From assembly GCF_000002985.6 (NCBI RefSeq), contig NC_003283.11:6200001-6264000 (forward strand): DNA of 64,000 bases. Direction: 5' to 3'. Positions 53,475 to 64,000 of the stretch are shown here, piece after piece. The position numbers were made by a program, and so were the translations under genes. The notes below the pieces were generated by a model, which saw only the letters and a list, made by a program, of their open reading frames with translations, ran no database searches and was not told where the DNA came from. The stretch comes from Caenorhabditis elegans (lineage: Eukaryota; Nematoda; Chromadorea; Rhabditida; Rhabditidae). Position 1 is the stretch's first letter, and each line of letters begins with the position of its first letter.

Positions 53475-54984
53475 TTTCAGCTGTCCCACATCAGGGATAG
53501 CTTATAGTTCTGCAAAGCACTGTTTTGCTTTGCCAAGGAAATTGATGGCGACGTTCTTGCCCAATTTAACTTTTTAAAAAATCGAAATTTATTAAGAATT
53601 ATACTAATATGACCTCATATGACCTAAAATACTTATCTAAAATTGTAAAAAGGTCTGCAACTAATAAAAACTTGAAATATAGGTTTGAAACGATGTGTTT
53701 CCTTTTAGTGCATTATATTGCCACCGCAACCTATTCAGCACACCAATAATGATATTAACCAACTTTTTTTCTTTATTTTGGATTGCAACTGGTTATAACA
53801 TTGAACAAACGTGGCTAGTTACAAAAATTGAAAATCTTTCATTAAGCCAAAATTTAAAAATATCTCATGTATATAAAAACCGCCTGTATTTTTTCGTACA
53901 CCGTCTAACATAGTTACAGTTAAACTGAGTATTTTGAAAATGTTCATATGCGAATTTTCAAATACATCAAGAAGATTTTCTGACAACCTCTCTGTCATTT
54001 TATTTCTCGTCTCGACCTAAATGAGTTCTATCGTCTCTAACTTAATTATCTTCATGTTGACTACCATTTCTTGCCTTGAAGATTCTAATCCGTTGAGTTC
54101 TTCTCCGCGCCGCGTACGAAAATAAGGCACCCAAAAGAGGTAGATCAGATCTTTGTCTACCGGTAGATTGGTATCCAATAGGTCAAGTGACGATTTTCAA
54201 AGTTGTTTCAACGATGTTTTGAAGTCATCCAAATATGCAAATAAGATTGATGGGTTTGGGGGAAGTAGGGTGAAAAATCTGATATACGATAACAAGCCTG
54301 AGAAGAAAACTCTTTTGCTCCCTTTAAGCGTAACACCAGTCTGACTACACCAGACAACACCAGAGTGACTTGTCTGATTGGGCTGCCAAAATTGTAGTTC
54401 TAGTTTCTTTTCAAAAATGTTTTACGTATTAATTTAGGTAGTTATTCCAATATTTGTCTAAAATTTGCAAAATTGGTTGAGTTGTCGGGGGTCAAACGTG
54501 GGAATTGAAGTTTCTAAAAACTCAAAATTATAATACTATGAAAATTTATCTTTAAAAATGATTTCAACGTAATTTTTAGCAGATCTCAAAATTAGAAATT
54601 CAAGAAACATTAAATTCGATAGTTCCACAAATCAGTTGGGAGACGCACTACGTTTTTCTTTAAAAACTATTTTAGTTTTACTATGGAATATGACAAGTTG
54701 GGTGCTACAAACGTTTCAAATCTCTATGTATATGAATACTTCGTACGTAGTTAGAATTTGAACTATAGAATTCTGTACCAGTCGGTAGACGGTCGGCAAA
54801 TCGGCTCAAAAATGGACAGTCGGGTGCAATTGTCCTAACTATCGGGTAGGATTATCGACTTTTGCCGCCGATTTTCTAAGCCGTAGTATGCATGTTATTC
54901 CTCTCTTCTTTACGGGATTGTTCTACATGTTGTAAAAACGGGGAAACATTTTCGAAAAATACTTTTATAAAAAAAAAAACTGTG

Positions 54985-57333
54985 TCACCATTGAACAGTT
55001 TGCTGCCTATAAGTTCCGACAAGTTTCTGTCGATTTTCCATGACCATTTTCTTATTTTGCTCATCACGGAAATGACAATGATAAACATGAACAGGGCACC
55101 ATGAGAGCACATACATATCGAATTCATCACAATAAATTGGGCGGGTATTATAATTGTACTTCAGGCGGGATAAAGTGGAAGATACCACGGTTTCAGTTAA
55201 CAACGGAATAAACTTGGATGCTCTAAAAATGTAATTTAATTAATTTTAAGGAAATTGGCAATTTGAATATAATAAGTTCAATTGGAACGTAAACTGCTTT
55301 GAATCAATTTTTAAAAAAACTACAAGCTATTTGATAAAAAATAGTGATTGAATTTTTTTGGCAATTTGATTGAATACCAATTACAGCTGTAATTCGTCAA
55401 ATCAATTTGAAATTTAGAAATCAGATGTGTGCTTGAAAATATTTTCCTATATATTAAAACACCCCAAACTTTTCTTGGGTTTTTGACCATTCTCAACCAA
55501 AATTTTGGCAAATGGCCAATTTTCCTGAATTTTTTTGGTTTCTTTTTTGAGAAATGTGAAAAAAACTAGAGTACTTTGTTAGGTCCCTACAATGTTTATA
55601 TCAAACTATTTGGAACATAACCAAAATATAAATTTGTTAGAAACATTTTTTGGCTAACTTCCGAAGATATGAGTCCTCAAAAAATCATAAACAATACGGC
55701 ATTAAAATGCTATTAGTTGATTCCCATCCTACCAATATTTGATAAAATTGCCAAATTTGATAACCGAATAGCAAGACTTACACTAAAAGTGAATAATTGC
55801 AAAAATATATTTCCTTTGAAATTTAACAAGGCAAAAATTCTTACTTTTTATATACAAAATCTTCGGATATCTGTTCAGTATTAACAATTTTCGTTGGATC
55901 GATCAACTTCCTCAGTTGTGCATGTTTCCCATATTTATAATTGGCAAGAAGTCTACGAGTTTCTGTTTCATTTGAATATCTATCCACATTGCCTTCGAAG
56001 CTAATAGTTTTGATAGCAAGCCTGGTTTCGGTCAGATTTCTAGAAGTGACATTTCTAAAAACTATAATTTTTAAGCAGGGTCATCATCATGACCTCATTA
56101 CTCTATGAAAAATGGTATATTTAAAACTCGTTCGTCCAAGCGCAGAAATGTTACTAGTTTGGAGCTAAACTGAGCATTAAGGAGACAATTCTGAAAAGCA
56201 CGGGACTTAAAAAAGACATGTTCCAGTTATGTTAACTTACGGTTCTTTGAATCTCCAAGTATTTGTCAAAAAATTTAGTTCTTCTTAACGATGTTAGATG
56301 AACAATACCAAGTCTGAATTTTGGTTTAATGGGTCTCTGCTGGTATTTTTTCTGATGTTGGTATTGCTCTGGTATTTCAACTTTAAATACTTTAATTTTA
56401 GTTAAATTTAAAAAGGTTCAGGTTAGATATAATTTTCCGCTTTTGCGTGTTTGAATTTAATTTGATTTTAAGAAAAAACTCAAAACTCCGCACAAAAATT
56501 CAACCCTATTGGAAATTGCCTTCTTCTATGTTTTGCCTAAAATATGAAATATACCATACTAGCTTAGATTTGGAATTCTGGTGCACCCTCCCAGCGCTAG
56601 ATACATTTAAAAAAATTAATGTTTTTTCTATTACCTGATATAATCATCAAATATTCTTCTTGAATAAGCATCCAAATCAAGCGTTGTAAAATAGAAAAAC
56701 GAGAAATTGAGTTTCCTATGAAACTCTATAAAACTTGCAACTTCCAACCAATTCGGTTTGGTTTTCAGCTCCACACAAATTGAAATCTCGCGCTTATTTT
56801 CAAAATATTGTTGAATTTTTATGGGAATTGGTATCAGTAGAGACGATTTTCTATGCGAATAGCTCAAAGCGACAAAACTTGAAATTATATTTTCATGTTT
56901 TGGACATCTTGCAATTGTATTTGTAAAGAAAGAAATTTGTCGTGATGCATCCGGAATCGGGCGACGATTTTTATCAAAATAATGACAGTAGACTGTAATT
57001 CTGAAAACTTTTTTTCATGGAAAACCAATTGTATAATATTCAAAAAGTATACCCAGATTTCTGTATATTTGCTAATGAGACCGTAATGTATCCATCTTGA
57101 AAGTCGAATGCTGATAATATTTTTATATTTTTCTATAAATTTTTCCCAAAACTGAACTCTTCGATATTGTAAGTACAAACCTCTTCCAATCTAGATATAA
57201 TCACTTCTTGATAATATCTTTTAATTTTACGAGTTAATTTCAAATCCGTTGACCTGTCGGATGTGAATAAAACCCATAGGATCACTAAAATAATGAATAA
57301 TGTGAATGAATAGTTGAAACTGAATTTTCGCAT
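54985..57333 (-). pseudogene. Glycosyltransferase family 92 (DUF23) relic
   Basis: The N-terminal half is intact: exons 57333-57181 (MRKFSFNYSFTLFIILVILW, a signal anchor), 57132-57053 and 57000-56635 join in phase and show GT92 landmarks ITVYCHYFDKNRR, ISICVELKTKPNWLEVASFI and FYFTTLDLDAYSRRIFDDYI. The C-terminal exons also join: a frame ending at 56241 (ELNFLTNTWRFKE), then 56054-55845 and 55222-54985, ending near the family's RLKYNYNTRPIYC motif. Between 56634 and about 56290 the expected catalytic segment (the W...DxDE region) is not found; stops occur and phases do not match. GT92 enzymes are Golgi galactosyltransferases, much expanded in worms. Most likely this copy lost its core. A missed exon or a non-enzymatic paralogue is possible. 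Confidence 0.6.
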
Positions 57334-57344
57334 GTTCAAAGACC

Positions 57345-58029
57345 TGAAAGTGTTGTGAAGCTGAATGTCTAGGAGAAATAATTCCAAACTTAAAAAAACA
57401 GATTTTATCTCTCAGTGAGACTTTGAAAGGAGTTTAAGCACATAAAAAGAAAACGGACACACAATTACACACCAGAATGTCGAGCGAAAAGGCGGAAAAT
57501 TTGAGAAAAAAGGTGGTTTTGAAGCAATATCTTAAAAATCTTAGTTATACAGAAAAAAGACAAGACATATATTTTTCTCTATTGAAAAAATAATCGAAAA
57601 TTTGAATAGCAATAATCGTTTCGTTGAGAAAGAGAGAGAGAGAGCAATTTTTGAAATGAGACATGATGAGAGAGGAGTGAAAAATGTAAAATGAAATAAA
57701 TTAGCGTAAGAAAATTTAAAAAAAAAAGAAAATGGTAATATTGTCACGACTTTGGATAGAGAAGTGTGCACAATGAGTACAAGAGACAGTCAATAAATAG
57801 ATGATCAGGGGAGGGGGATTATTTCTAAAATTATGCTTGTTCTACGGAAGTGAGAAAAAAAAGAGAAAACGCACAAGAAGTACAAAGTTGATGAGGGGAT
57901 GAGGGGGAGGGCACCAGATATGAAGGCGTTATGTCTAGAGAGGGAGATAGCACCAGATTTACATCGTTTTGATTTTTTGGAAATTGGGAGAAAAATAAGT
58001 ATGTAGACGAGAAGGAGAGAGTTGCAGAA
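57345..58029. other. Intergenic between the GT92 relic and mrck-1
   Basis: Purine-rich plus strand (GAGAGAGAGAGAG at 57630-57645, and AGGGGAGGGGG near 57808). As the mrck-1 gene is on the minus strand, this is a polypyrimidine 3' flank, probably its 3' UTR. No gene was seen. Confidence 0.5.
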
Positions 58030-61000
58030 TTAGTCGTTATTTACAGATCTGTTCAGTGAATCCTGAAAAAATTGGCTTTAGGAATGAGATATGTTAATAT
58101 TTCACGGGAATACAAAGCTCAGCGAATGCGTATTGCAAAGCTTATTTTACGGGCAAAATATCTTTTAGCGAAAACTACAGTAGTTTTTTAAATGACTACT
58201 GTAGCGCAAGTGTCGATTTACGGGCTCGATTTTTTAAATTAATTTATTCCCGAATAGTGACAGCGATATTCCATTTTCATCTGTTTTTTTTCGTAATATT
58301 TTATCGTTTTTTGTTACTGTTTTAATATTAGTTCGATAAATCAATGACACGTAAATCGACGCTACAGTACTCATGTAAAGTATTACTGTAGTTTTCGCTT
58401 CGAGATATTTTGCACGTCAAATATGTTGCGCAATATGCATTTTCGGAAATTTGTGTTCCCGTAATATCATAAGTTGATAATATTTCTGGAATATCTGAGT
58501 TTAAAATGAAAACGAAAATTTTTGAAAATATTTGAATTTTTTGAAACGTACTTTTCTTGAAAATGAAAAAAAAACAAACATTTGAATTTTTAGCTATTTA
58601 ATATTTCCTATTTATGATAATATGAAATTTTTTTAAAAACTGCAAAAAAATTAGGAAATTTTCAAAAAAAAATCAATTTTTTTCGCGACTCCTTCGTTGA
58701 CTGATTTTCAATTAATTTGAATTTTTAGTAAAAATATTGAATTTTTTCATTTTAATTATCTAACAAGAAATCTCACCTTATCGGATGAAGTATGCGAATG
58801 ATTCGACTGCAAGTCAATGAAATTTTGTTGTAGCTCCATGACCGGTGCGGGACCCATATGAACTATATGCATGAAATCCGATGGGGTCGAGATTTGTATG
58901 TGACTCCGACGCTCCGAAGCACTCCTGAAATTAAGCTACCATTTTGGTTCATAAAATAATGTTGTTCGGTTGATGTATACCTATCATCTTTTCCGATTGT
59001 TCGGAAGGTGAACTTCCGTCGCGTCACTTTCCGTCCATCAGTGCTTCCAGATGCCAAATTCACTGGAACTTCTATTGAATCTTGATCTTGGAGCACATTT
59101 TGAAGAAGTACGAATATTGGAGAGTCATTGCAAAGGCATGTTGAGAGAATTCCATCACCAGAAAGTGGTTTTGCCGATCTGAAATTTTAACATACAACTA
59201 TCAATATTTTAAAATTTAAATTAACAATTATCCCTTTAATTTCATGGCAACAACTACACTGATAAGATACACACGATAAGACTAATGATGATCCTGAAGG
59301 CGAAAGGATTCACAAGATGATATAGGTGATGATCATTTTCACTTTTCACCGCGCGCTAAACGGATCAAACTAGGCCAACAACCCAATTTCTTTGCCTCCT
59401 GTTTTTCTTTCTCGGATCTTCCAATATTTACGTTCGATTTTCGAATTTCTTCTTTCTCCCTGCTTCCTTGATGAAGTTTCGAGAGGTCTTCGCTCTCGCG
59501 GCCTTTGCCACATTGGCAATTTCACTCGGTCAAGCTGGCAACGTACTAGTTTGCAAGGACATTCAAGACTGTAAGACTTGTGCGGAAAGCTATATTCACA
59601 TCCTTGGATTCAAAGAAGACTGCCGATGGTGCCTCGAGACTAACACGTGTGGTGGACCGATTTCTTGCCCAATCGGAAAACCAGTTATCCAAAAAGATGC
59701 CTTCAAATGCCCAACACCAGTACGTTTTTTTTGCAAACCATATGACGACAGACTAGGTTTTTTTTAAATTTCAGTACAAACCAACAGCTGGAAAACGGTA
59801 CACCGACGCTTTGGGAAGATCCTTGTTCGCCGTCGCCACAGCTGTTCGTGATAGCAATGTGACAGAATGTCTGAGAAATGTTCGCCCAGATATCTCATTT
59901 TCCCGATCCTACGAAGTTGAATGTGATGGATCTGGAAATCTGTGCAAGGGAATCATTGCAAAGAGCGAAGAAGCCAAGGCCCTGTACGTTGCCTACAAGG
60001 GAAGTACTGCAGGAAAGCAAGTTTTCGCTGAGATGCTTCATGGATTGACTGCTCAACTTGGAGCATGGGAGAAATTTGAGTCGCAGGATGCAGGAGTAAT
60101 CAATTACTTCCATACTGCATTCTACAGACTTTTCATTGATAGTGGAATGGAAGATGATCTAGTTGATTTGATGAAGAAACACAGAAACTATAGAGTTTGG
60201 GTGAGCTAGTTTAAGATTAAAATTGAGATTATTCGTTGATTCTAAATTTTTAAAAATCAAATAAATTTCAGTTGACTGGGCACTCTCTCGGAGGATCTCT
60301 TGCTTCCATGACAGCGCTCCATCTTGTCAAGAAGAAGTCTGTCGATAAAAATCGCATCCGCCTTATCACGTTCGGTGAGCCACGTACTGGAAACATTGCT
60401 TACGCCAAGGAAATCGAAGAGAACATTCCATTCCGTTATCGAGTAATCAAGCGTGGAGATCCAGTTCCAAATATGCCAGCTCCACTCAATCCAGCAGTTC
60501 TTACTGCAGCTCAATATAATAGACAAGCAATGCATTACCGATATCTGGTGCATTATGATAACAATATGGGAAAGGGAGATGGATTCAATGTGTGCTCCGT
60601 AGCTGATGATCTTGGATGTCGGAACACCGCCATGAGCAATTTGGCTGATCATACAAGTTACTTCCAAGTCGATCAGGATGACTTTGTGAGAAATCATTGC
60701 CCCCGTGGCCAACTTATTTAGTTTACATTTATATAATTTCTCTAATAATATGAATAATAATATTAATAAAATCTTACCTCAAATTGATTGTTTGAACCCA
60801 TTCAGCAAGGGTCACATTGAAAATGTCGACTTCATTCTCCGAGAACACACATAAATACGGCTCGTGGTAGGCGAAATATTTGGCCTGTGTCGGGAACATC
60901 ACTTCTGGTAGCCTAGATCGACGGCCCATTTCGTTGACATAAAGACCAATCATATTGAACACGAGGAGATATTCATCTGGAGAACCTGGTACATTCACAA

Positions 61001-64000
61001 TCAATTTTGCCTCGTAGGATGTTTGTTGGTTGAGGAATTGCAGTGAAGTGTCCTCCATGTTGACAAGAGCTGGAAAAATTTCATTGCAACCAGGCGCAAA
61101 ACTTAGCAATAAAAATACGGTATCCGGTCTCAACGCGACAAATTTTCAAGAGTACTGTAATTTTAAATATTTGTTGCTGCGAAATTTTAATCGAGTTTTC
61201 ATAGTTTCATAGCTCAAGATTTTTTCAAAATTATTTGTTTTTATTGTTACATTTGAGTTAAAAAACATATATTTATCGAGAAAACTATGAAAAACATGAA
61301 AATTCCTCCGCAGTACAATTTAGAAAATACAGTAATCTTCGAAGGTGCACATCTTTTTGACTTTAATAAAAATTGTCGTGTTGAGACCCCGGATCAAGGG
61401 TGTTCGTACTTCGATTTTTTATAAAATCAAAAAACGAAGTTTTCTCGATTTTTCGAAAAAAAATTCCCATTTTTCAAAAATTAGCTTAATATTTTGGCAA
61501 TCATTCTCTCTTTTTAGAAGGATTTTTCAGTTTTTTTTCTTATCAATGGAAACAAAATTAGATTTTTGAAAAAAAATAATATTTTATGGTTAATTTTCTG
61601 AACATTCGTTTTTTCAATTTTTTGATTTTCACTGAAAAACATCGAAAAATCGAAAAAGTCAAAAAATGCCACCCTTAGACCGGATACCGTAATTTAGGCT
61701 CGAAAATCACAAAATTATGATCCTGTTCGACACTAGAGCGTTAAAAACATACAGATATGCTGAAGAACGGCTCCACTTGCATCACCACTTCCGACTGGCG
61801 ATGAGTCAACTCCAACAAGTGACCAGGAACGGAAGCTGTGGGAGAATCCAACGTATAGACGGCCGTTGAAAATAGCAATTGATTGGGGAGTGCCTGGCAT
61901 GGCGAGATCCTGAACATGTTTCATTTTTACAAATTTGAAATAATTTTTGTTGAACTCACCTTCCACTTTTTGTGCCGTTTCTCTGACCGATCTATTTGGA
62001 AGATGGTGACACTCTTTTTGAAGGCAACAGCAAAGAAACCAGCTCTTCCACCAGGATTATTGGTACCAACAGCCAGCAAATGACATCCTTTCGTATCGTT
62101 CACTTTGATCCATTTCAAGTCTCGACCGTCCAGTGCTGCACTTGGAACTATCCGAACATGACGATCCTTGGCTGGACCAACAATCATCATGAGCAATTGC
62201 TCGGCTTCGTCGTACTCAACTGTTTCAACACACCGCTGTTTGTTCTCTTTCTCACCACCAACAGGGATCAGCAATTGGCGACTAATCTCGATGCAGTATA
62301 ATCCGTGATCCGAGAATCCTATGACTATTTTCGATCGATCAATGATCGCACAGCATTGAGCAACTCGGATAGATGGAAGTGTTGTCACATCGAAAACTTC
62401 TTTCACAAGGAATGCTTTTCGATCCGCCAGCTTTGATCTTCTCAGCAATGTCTTCAGTTCACTCAGAGCAACCACCCATTTTCGTTTTTCTTCTTCAGTT
62501 TCAGCCATGAACAATGTATAGAACTTCGATGAAGACGAATATTCAGATGATGAATTCAAAATTTGAGTTGTCGTGACTCGGAAAATTTTTGGAATATCAC
62601 CTTTCTGAGCGTGAATAACATCGGCTTCACTGACTCCACAAACGGTGAAATCAGGATCACGCATGTCAAGCACCAATCGAATCTCATTCTTTACATCTTG
62701 CATTTTGTTTTGTCTGTCCACAGTACAATCGTAGAGGTAAAGTTTGAAATCGCATACTACAACGTATGCAGTTTGCCATCCTTTCCGAACTCCTCCAGCA
62801 CGAGGTGTCTTCACAAGACCTTCGTAAGCTGTTCCAACTCCGCGTGTCGGATCGATTCCCAGTGGTCGACGTTCTTCTTCTGGCACAGGACACGATTGAG
62901 ACACCCGCTCTGCACATGACACGTGGCATGCATACTGACAGCTTTGACAGAATAATCCTTGACGATCAAGACCAATGAGAATCGATGTACAATGCCCGCA
63001 TTTGGTGGGTGTTTTGATCTTCATTCTCTCAAAGTTATGACCTCGTTCCATAGCTGATATCGATACTGGAGAGAAGATTCCACTAGCCGTTTTCATTGGT
63101 TTTTGTTTATATCTCAAGTCATCAACTCGCTTTGGCACTTGATGGTCATGAAGAAGTATCGCGTTTTCGTAGGAAGGAGTGGATTGGCGAGATATCATTT
63201 CCTGTCTCATCAATGATGAATTTGACATCTCGTAATCGTTGTTCATGCTGATCATCAAATCACCACGTCCCATCGTTGACGAGAATGCGCTGTCCGAAGA
63301 GTTTTCAATATTTTTCTGTTGCTTAAGCATCGCCACTTCACGCATCAGAGAAGCCATTCGTTTTTCAGTGTCGTCTAATCTGGCAGCTGATGTTAGGTAT
63401 TGTTCTTGGGAGTTCTTAAGCTCAGCTTTCAGCTTCAACTTTGCATCAATTTCAGCTTGAAGTTGTCGTTGTAAATCCAACCCGTCTTTCCTGGCAACGT
63501 TATTCATTCTTCGTGATCCCCATCCGGATGGTGTATTTTGAATGTAGTTGGACGTGGTCAATGGAGAATTATTTTTCAAAGACTCAACTTCTCCGGTGAT
63601 CTTTCTCGTCAAATTCTCCATTTCCTCACGGGTAGCCTTCTCTTCACTGACCCAATTGAAAATCTCGTGGAGTTGCTGTTCATTGAGACCTCCACGTGGA
63701 AGAGCGGCCATTTGTTGAGAGAGCTTCTCGATTTCATCACGAAGACCACGATTTTCGACGTTCATTTGCTCAACATTGTCCTGAAGCATTTTCTGTGCTC
63801 GTTCGTAGTGAGCTTCCAGTTGCTTCATTTCTTGTTCTGATTGGGCGGTATGAGATGCTCGTTCTTCGTCCATTCTCTGCTTGAGCTTCTTAATTTCAGT
63901 CTCTCGCTCTTCGTTGGTTGCTTGTAATGAGGCAATGGTATTCTTTGCAGCGACAACTTCTTCCGAAAGATGATCATCAGTTTCAACCGACTTTCGAGCT
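58030..64000 (-). CDS. mrck-1: MRCK-type Cdc42-binding kinase, C-terminal part (partial)
   Basis: Worm orthologue of myotonic-dystrophy-related Cdc42-binding kinase, which promotes actomyosin contraction. The kinase domain lies outside the window. Exons in transcription order: 64000-61960 (open at the edge), 61909-61753, 61069-60778, 59178-58981, 58924-58777 and 58062-58030; all phases agree. The first carries the coiled coil, then a C1 zinc finger (HNFERMKIKTPTKCGHC, CQSCQYACHVSCAERV), a PH domain (KGWQTAYVVVCDFKLYLYDC) and the start of the CNH/citron domain (IVIGFSDHGLYCIEI). The CNH domain continues through the next exons. The penultimate exon encodes the CRIB motif ISTPSDFMHIVHMGP, which fits the ISxPxxFxHxxHxG consensus. 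The protein ends DSLNRSVNND. The intron 60777-59179 contains a complete lipase gene on the opposite strand. Confidence 0.95.
58091..58475. repeat. Palindromic repeat (MITE-like) in an mrck-1 intron
   Basis: Two arms of about 140 bases are inverted around an AT-rich centre. The left arm contains TTCACGGGAATACAAA, GCGAATGCGTATTGC, CAAAATATCTTTTAGCG, AAACTACAGTA and TCGATTTACGGGCTCG. The right arm holds their imperfect complements, ending TGTTCCCGTAATATC. This resembles the palindromic non-coding families common in C. elegans introns. No coding capacity. Confidence 0.9.
59258..59281 (+). promoter_or_regulatory. Paired GATA sites before the lipase gene
   Basis: ACTGATAAGA at 59258-59267 matches the extended site preferred by intestinal GATA factors (ELT-2 type), and a second GATAAG follows at 59275. 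They lie about 200 bases before the lipase ATG. Intestinal expression is inferred. Confidence 0.6.
59471..60721 (+). CDS. Secreted class-3 (fungal-type) lipase
   Basis: An alpha/beta-hydrolase lipase of the class-3 family, which hydrolyses acylglycerols. Exons 59471-59719, 59775-60200 and 60272-60721 join in phase 0 and encode 374 residues. The first 23 residues (MKFREVFALAAFATLAISLG) are a signal peptide. A Cys-rich segment follows (CKDIQDCKTCAESY, CRWCLETNTC), resembling a PSI-like module. The catalytic domain shows AYKGS before the oxyanion region, the nucleophile elbow LTGHSLGG, ITFGEPRTGN, the likely acid in KRGDPVPNMP, and the likely histidine in LADHTSYF. Intron 2 falls just before the nucleophile elbow. 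The gene lies antisense inside an mrck-1 intron. Two GATA sites upstream fit gut expression. Family call secure; no symbol given. Confidence 0.95.
60765..60770 (+). promoter_or_regulatory. Poly(A) signal of the nested lipase gene
   Basis: AATAAA 44 bases after the lipase stop and only 8 bases before the antisense mrck-1 exon edge at 60778, so the cleavage site would fall at or inside the mrck-1 exon. Confidence 0.75.
61116..61691. repeat. Inverted-repeat element in an mrck-1 intron
   Basis: The ends are exact complements: TACGGTATCCGG at 61116-61127 and CCGGATACCGTA at 61680-61691. An internal inverted copy also occurs: GGTCTCAACGCGAC near 61126 against GTCGTGTTGAGACC near 61375. A third small palindrome (AAATCAAAAAACGAAG with CTTCGATTTTTTATAAA) lies near 61410. 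It looks like a non-autonomous element, possibly with another nested in it. Confidence 0.85.

Noticed and set aside
57620-57660. GAGAGAGAGAG run as a regulatory GA-repeat
   Set aside because: Short simple repeat within a generally purine-rich 3' flank; nothing specific supports a regulatory role.
58863-59096. Minus-strand 77-residue frame taken as a separate gene
   Set aside because: It is an mrck-1 exon read through its donor into the intron; the correct splice leads to the CRIB exon.

Overview
The window is nematode nuclear DNA, almost certainly Caenorhabditis elegans chromosome V. It is AT-rich, with short introns ending in TTTTCAG/TTTCAG and GTAAGT-type donors. Four genes are recognisable from their proteins: the 5' end of titin (ttn-1), rme-1, dmd-7 and the 3' part of mrck-1. 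Gene symbols rest on recalled family knowledge; no search was run. All exon models were spliced by eye from frame, phase and splice consensus.

Layout, 0-20 kb (gene-dense): the first six exons of ttn-1 (minus, 2533 leftward); a small cysteine-rich single-pass membrane protein (minus, 4875-6134) whose reading frame crosses a stop codon; an Old-Yellow-Enzyme-type flavin oxidoreductase (plus, 6858-8480); rme-1 (plus, 9877-17259), with three well supported and two weaker alternative first exons that all end in the same phase; a str-type chemoreceptor (plus, 18134-19562); and a 59-bp, 17-copy minisatellite just after it.

20-38 kb: a six-exon minus-strand gene with a SERTA-like motif (24045-26981), a strand-asymmetric stretch downstream of it holding two possible extra exons, an 8-kb gene-poor stretch, then an HDHD2-type HAD phosphatase gene (35183-37607) whose second intron carries a decayed mariner transposon.

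38-64 kb: an 11.6-kb gene-poor stretch in front of dmd-7 (plus, 49286-51729), a possible small minus-strand gene (52969-53474), a broken glycosyltransferase-92 (DUF23) relative (minus, 54985-57333), and mrck-1 (minus, from 58030 past the window edge). A secreted class-3 lipase gene (plus, 59471-60721) is nested antisense inside an mrck-1 intron, and two palindromic repeats sit in other mrck-1 introns.

There is no operon-like or defence-island organisation; the genes serve muscle (ttn-1), endocytic recycling (rme-1), Cdc42 signalling (mrck-1), sex/neuron-type transcription (DM domain), metabolism and chemosensation. I found no tRNA, rRNA or CRISPR array. The strongest unexplained items are the SERTA-like gene, the in-frame stop in the membrane protein, the gutted GT92 gene and several short spliced-looking open frames in the gene-poor stretches.
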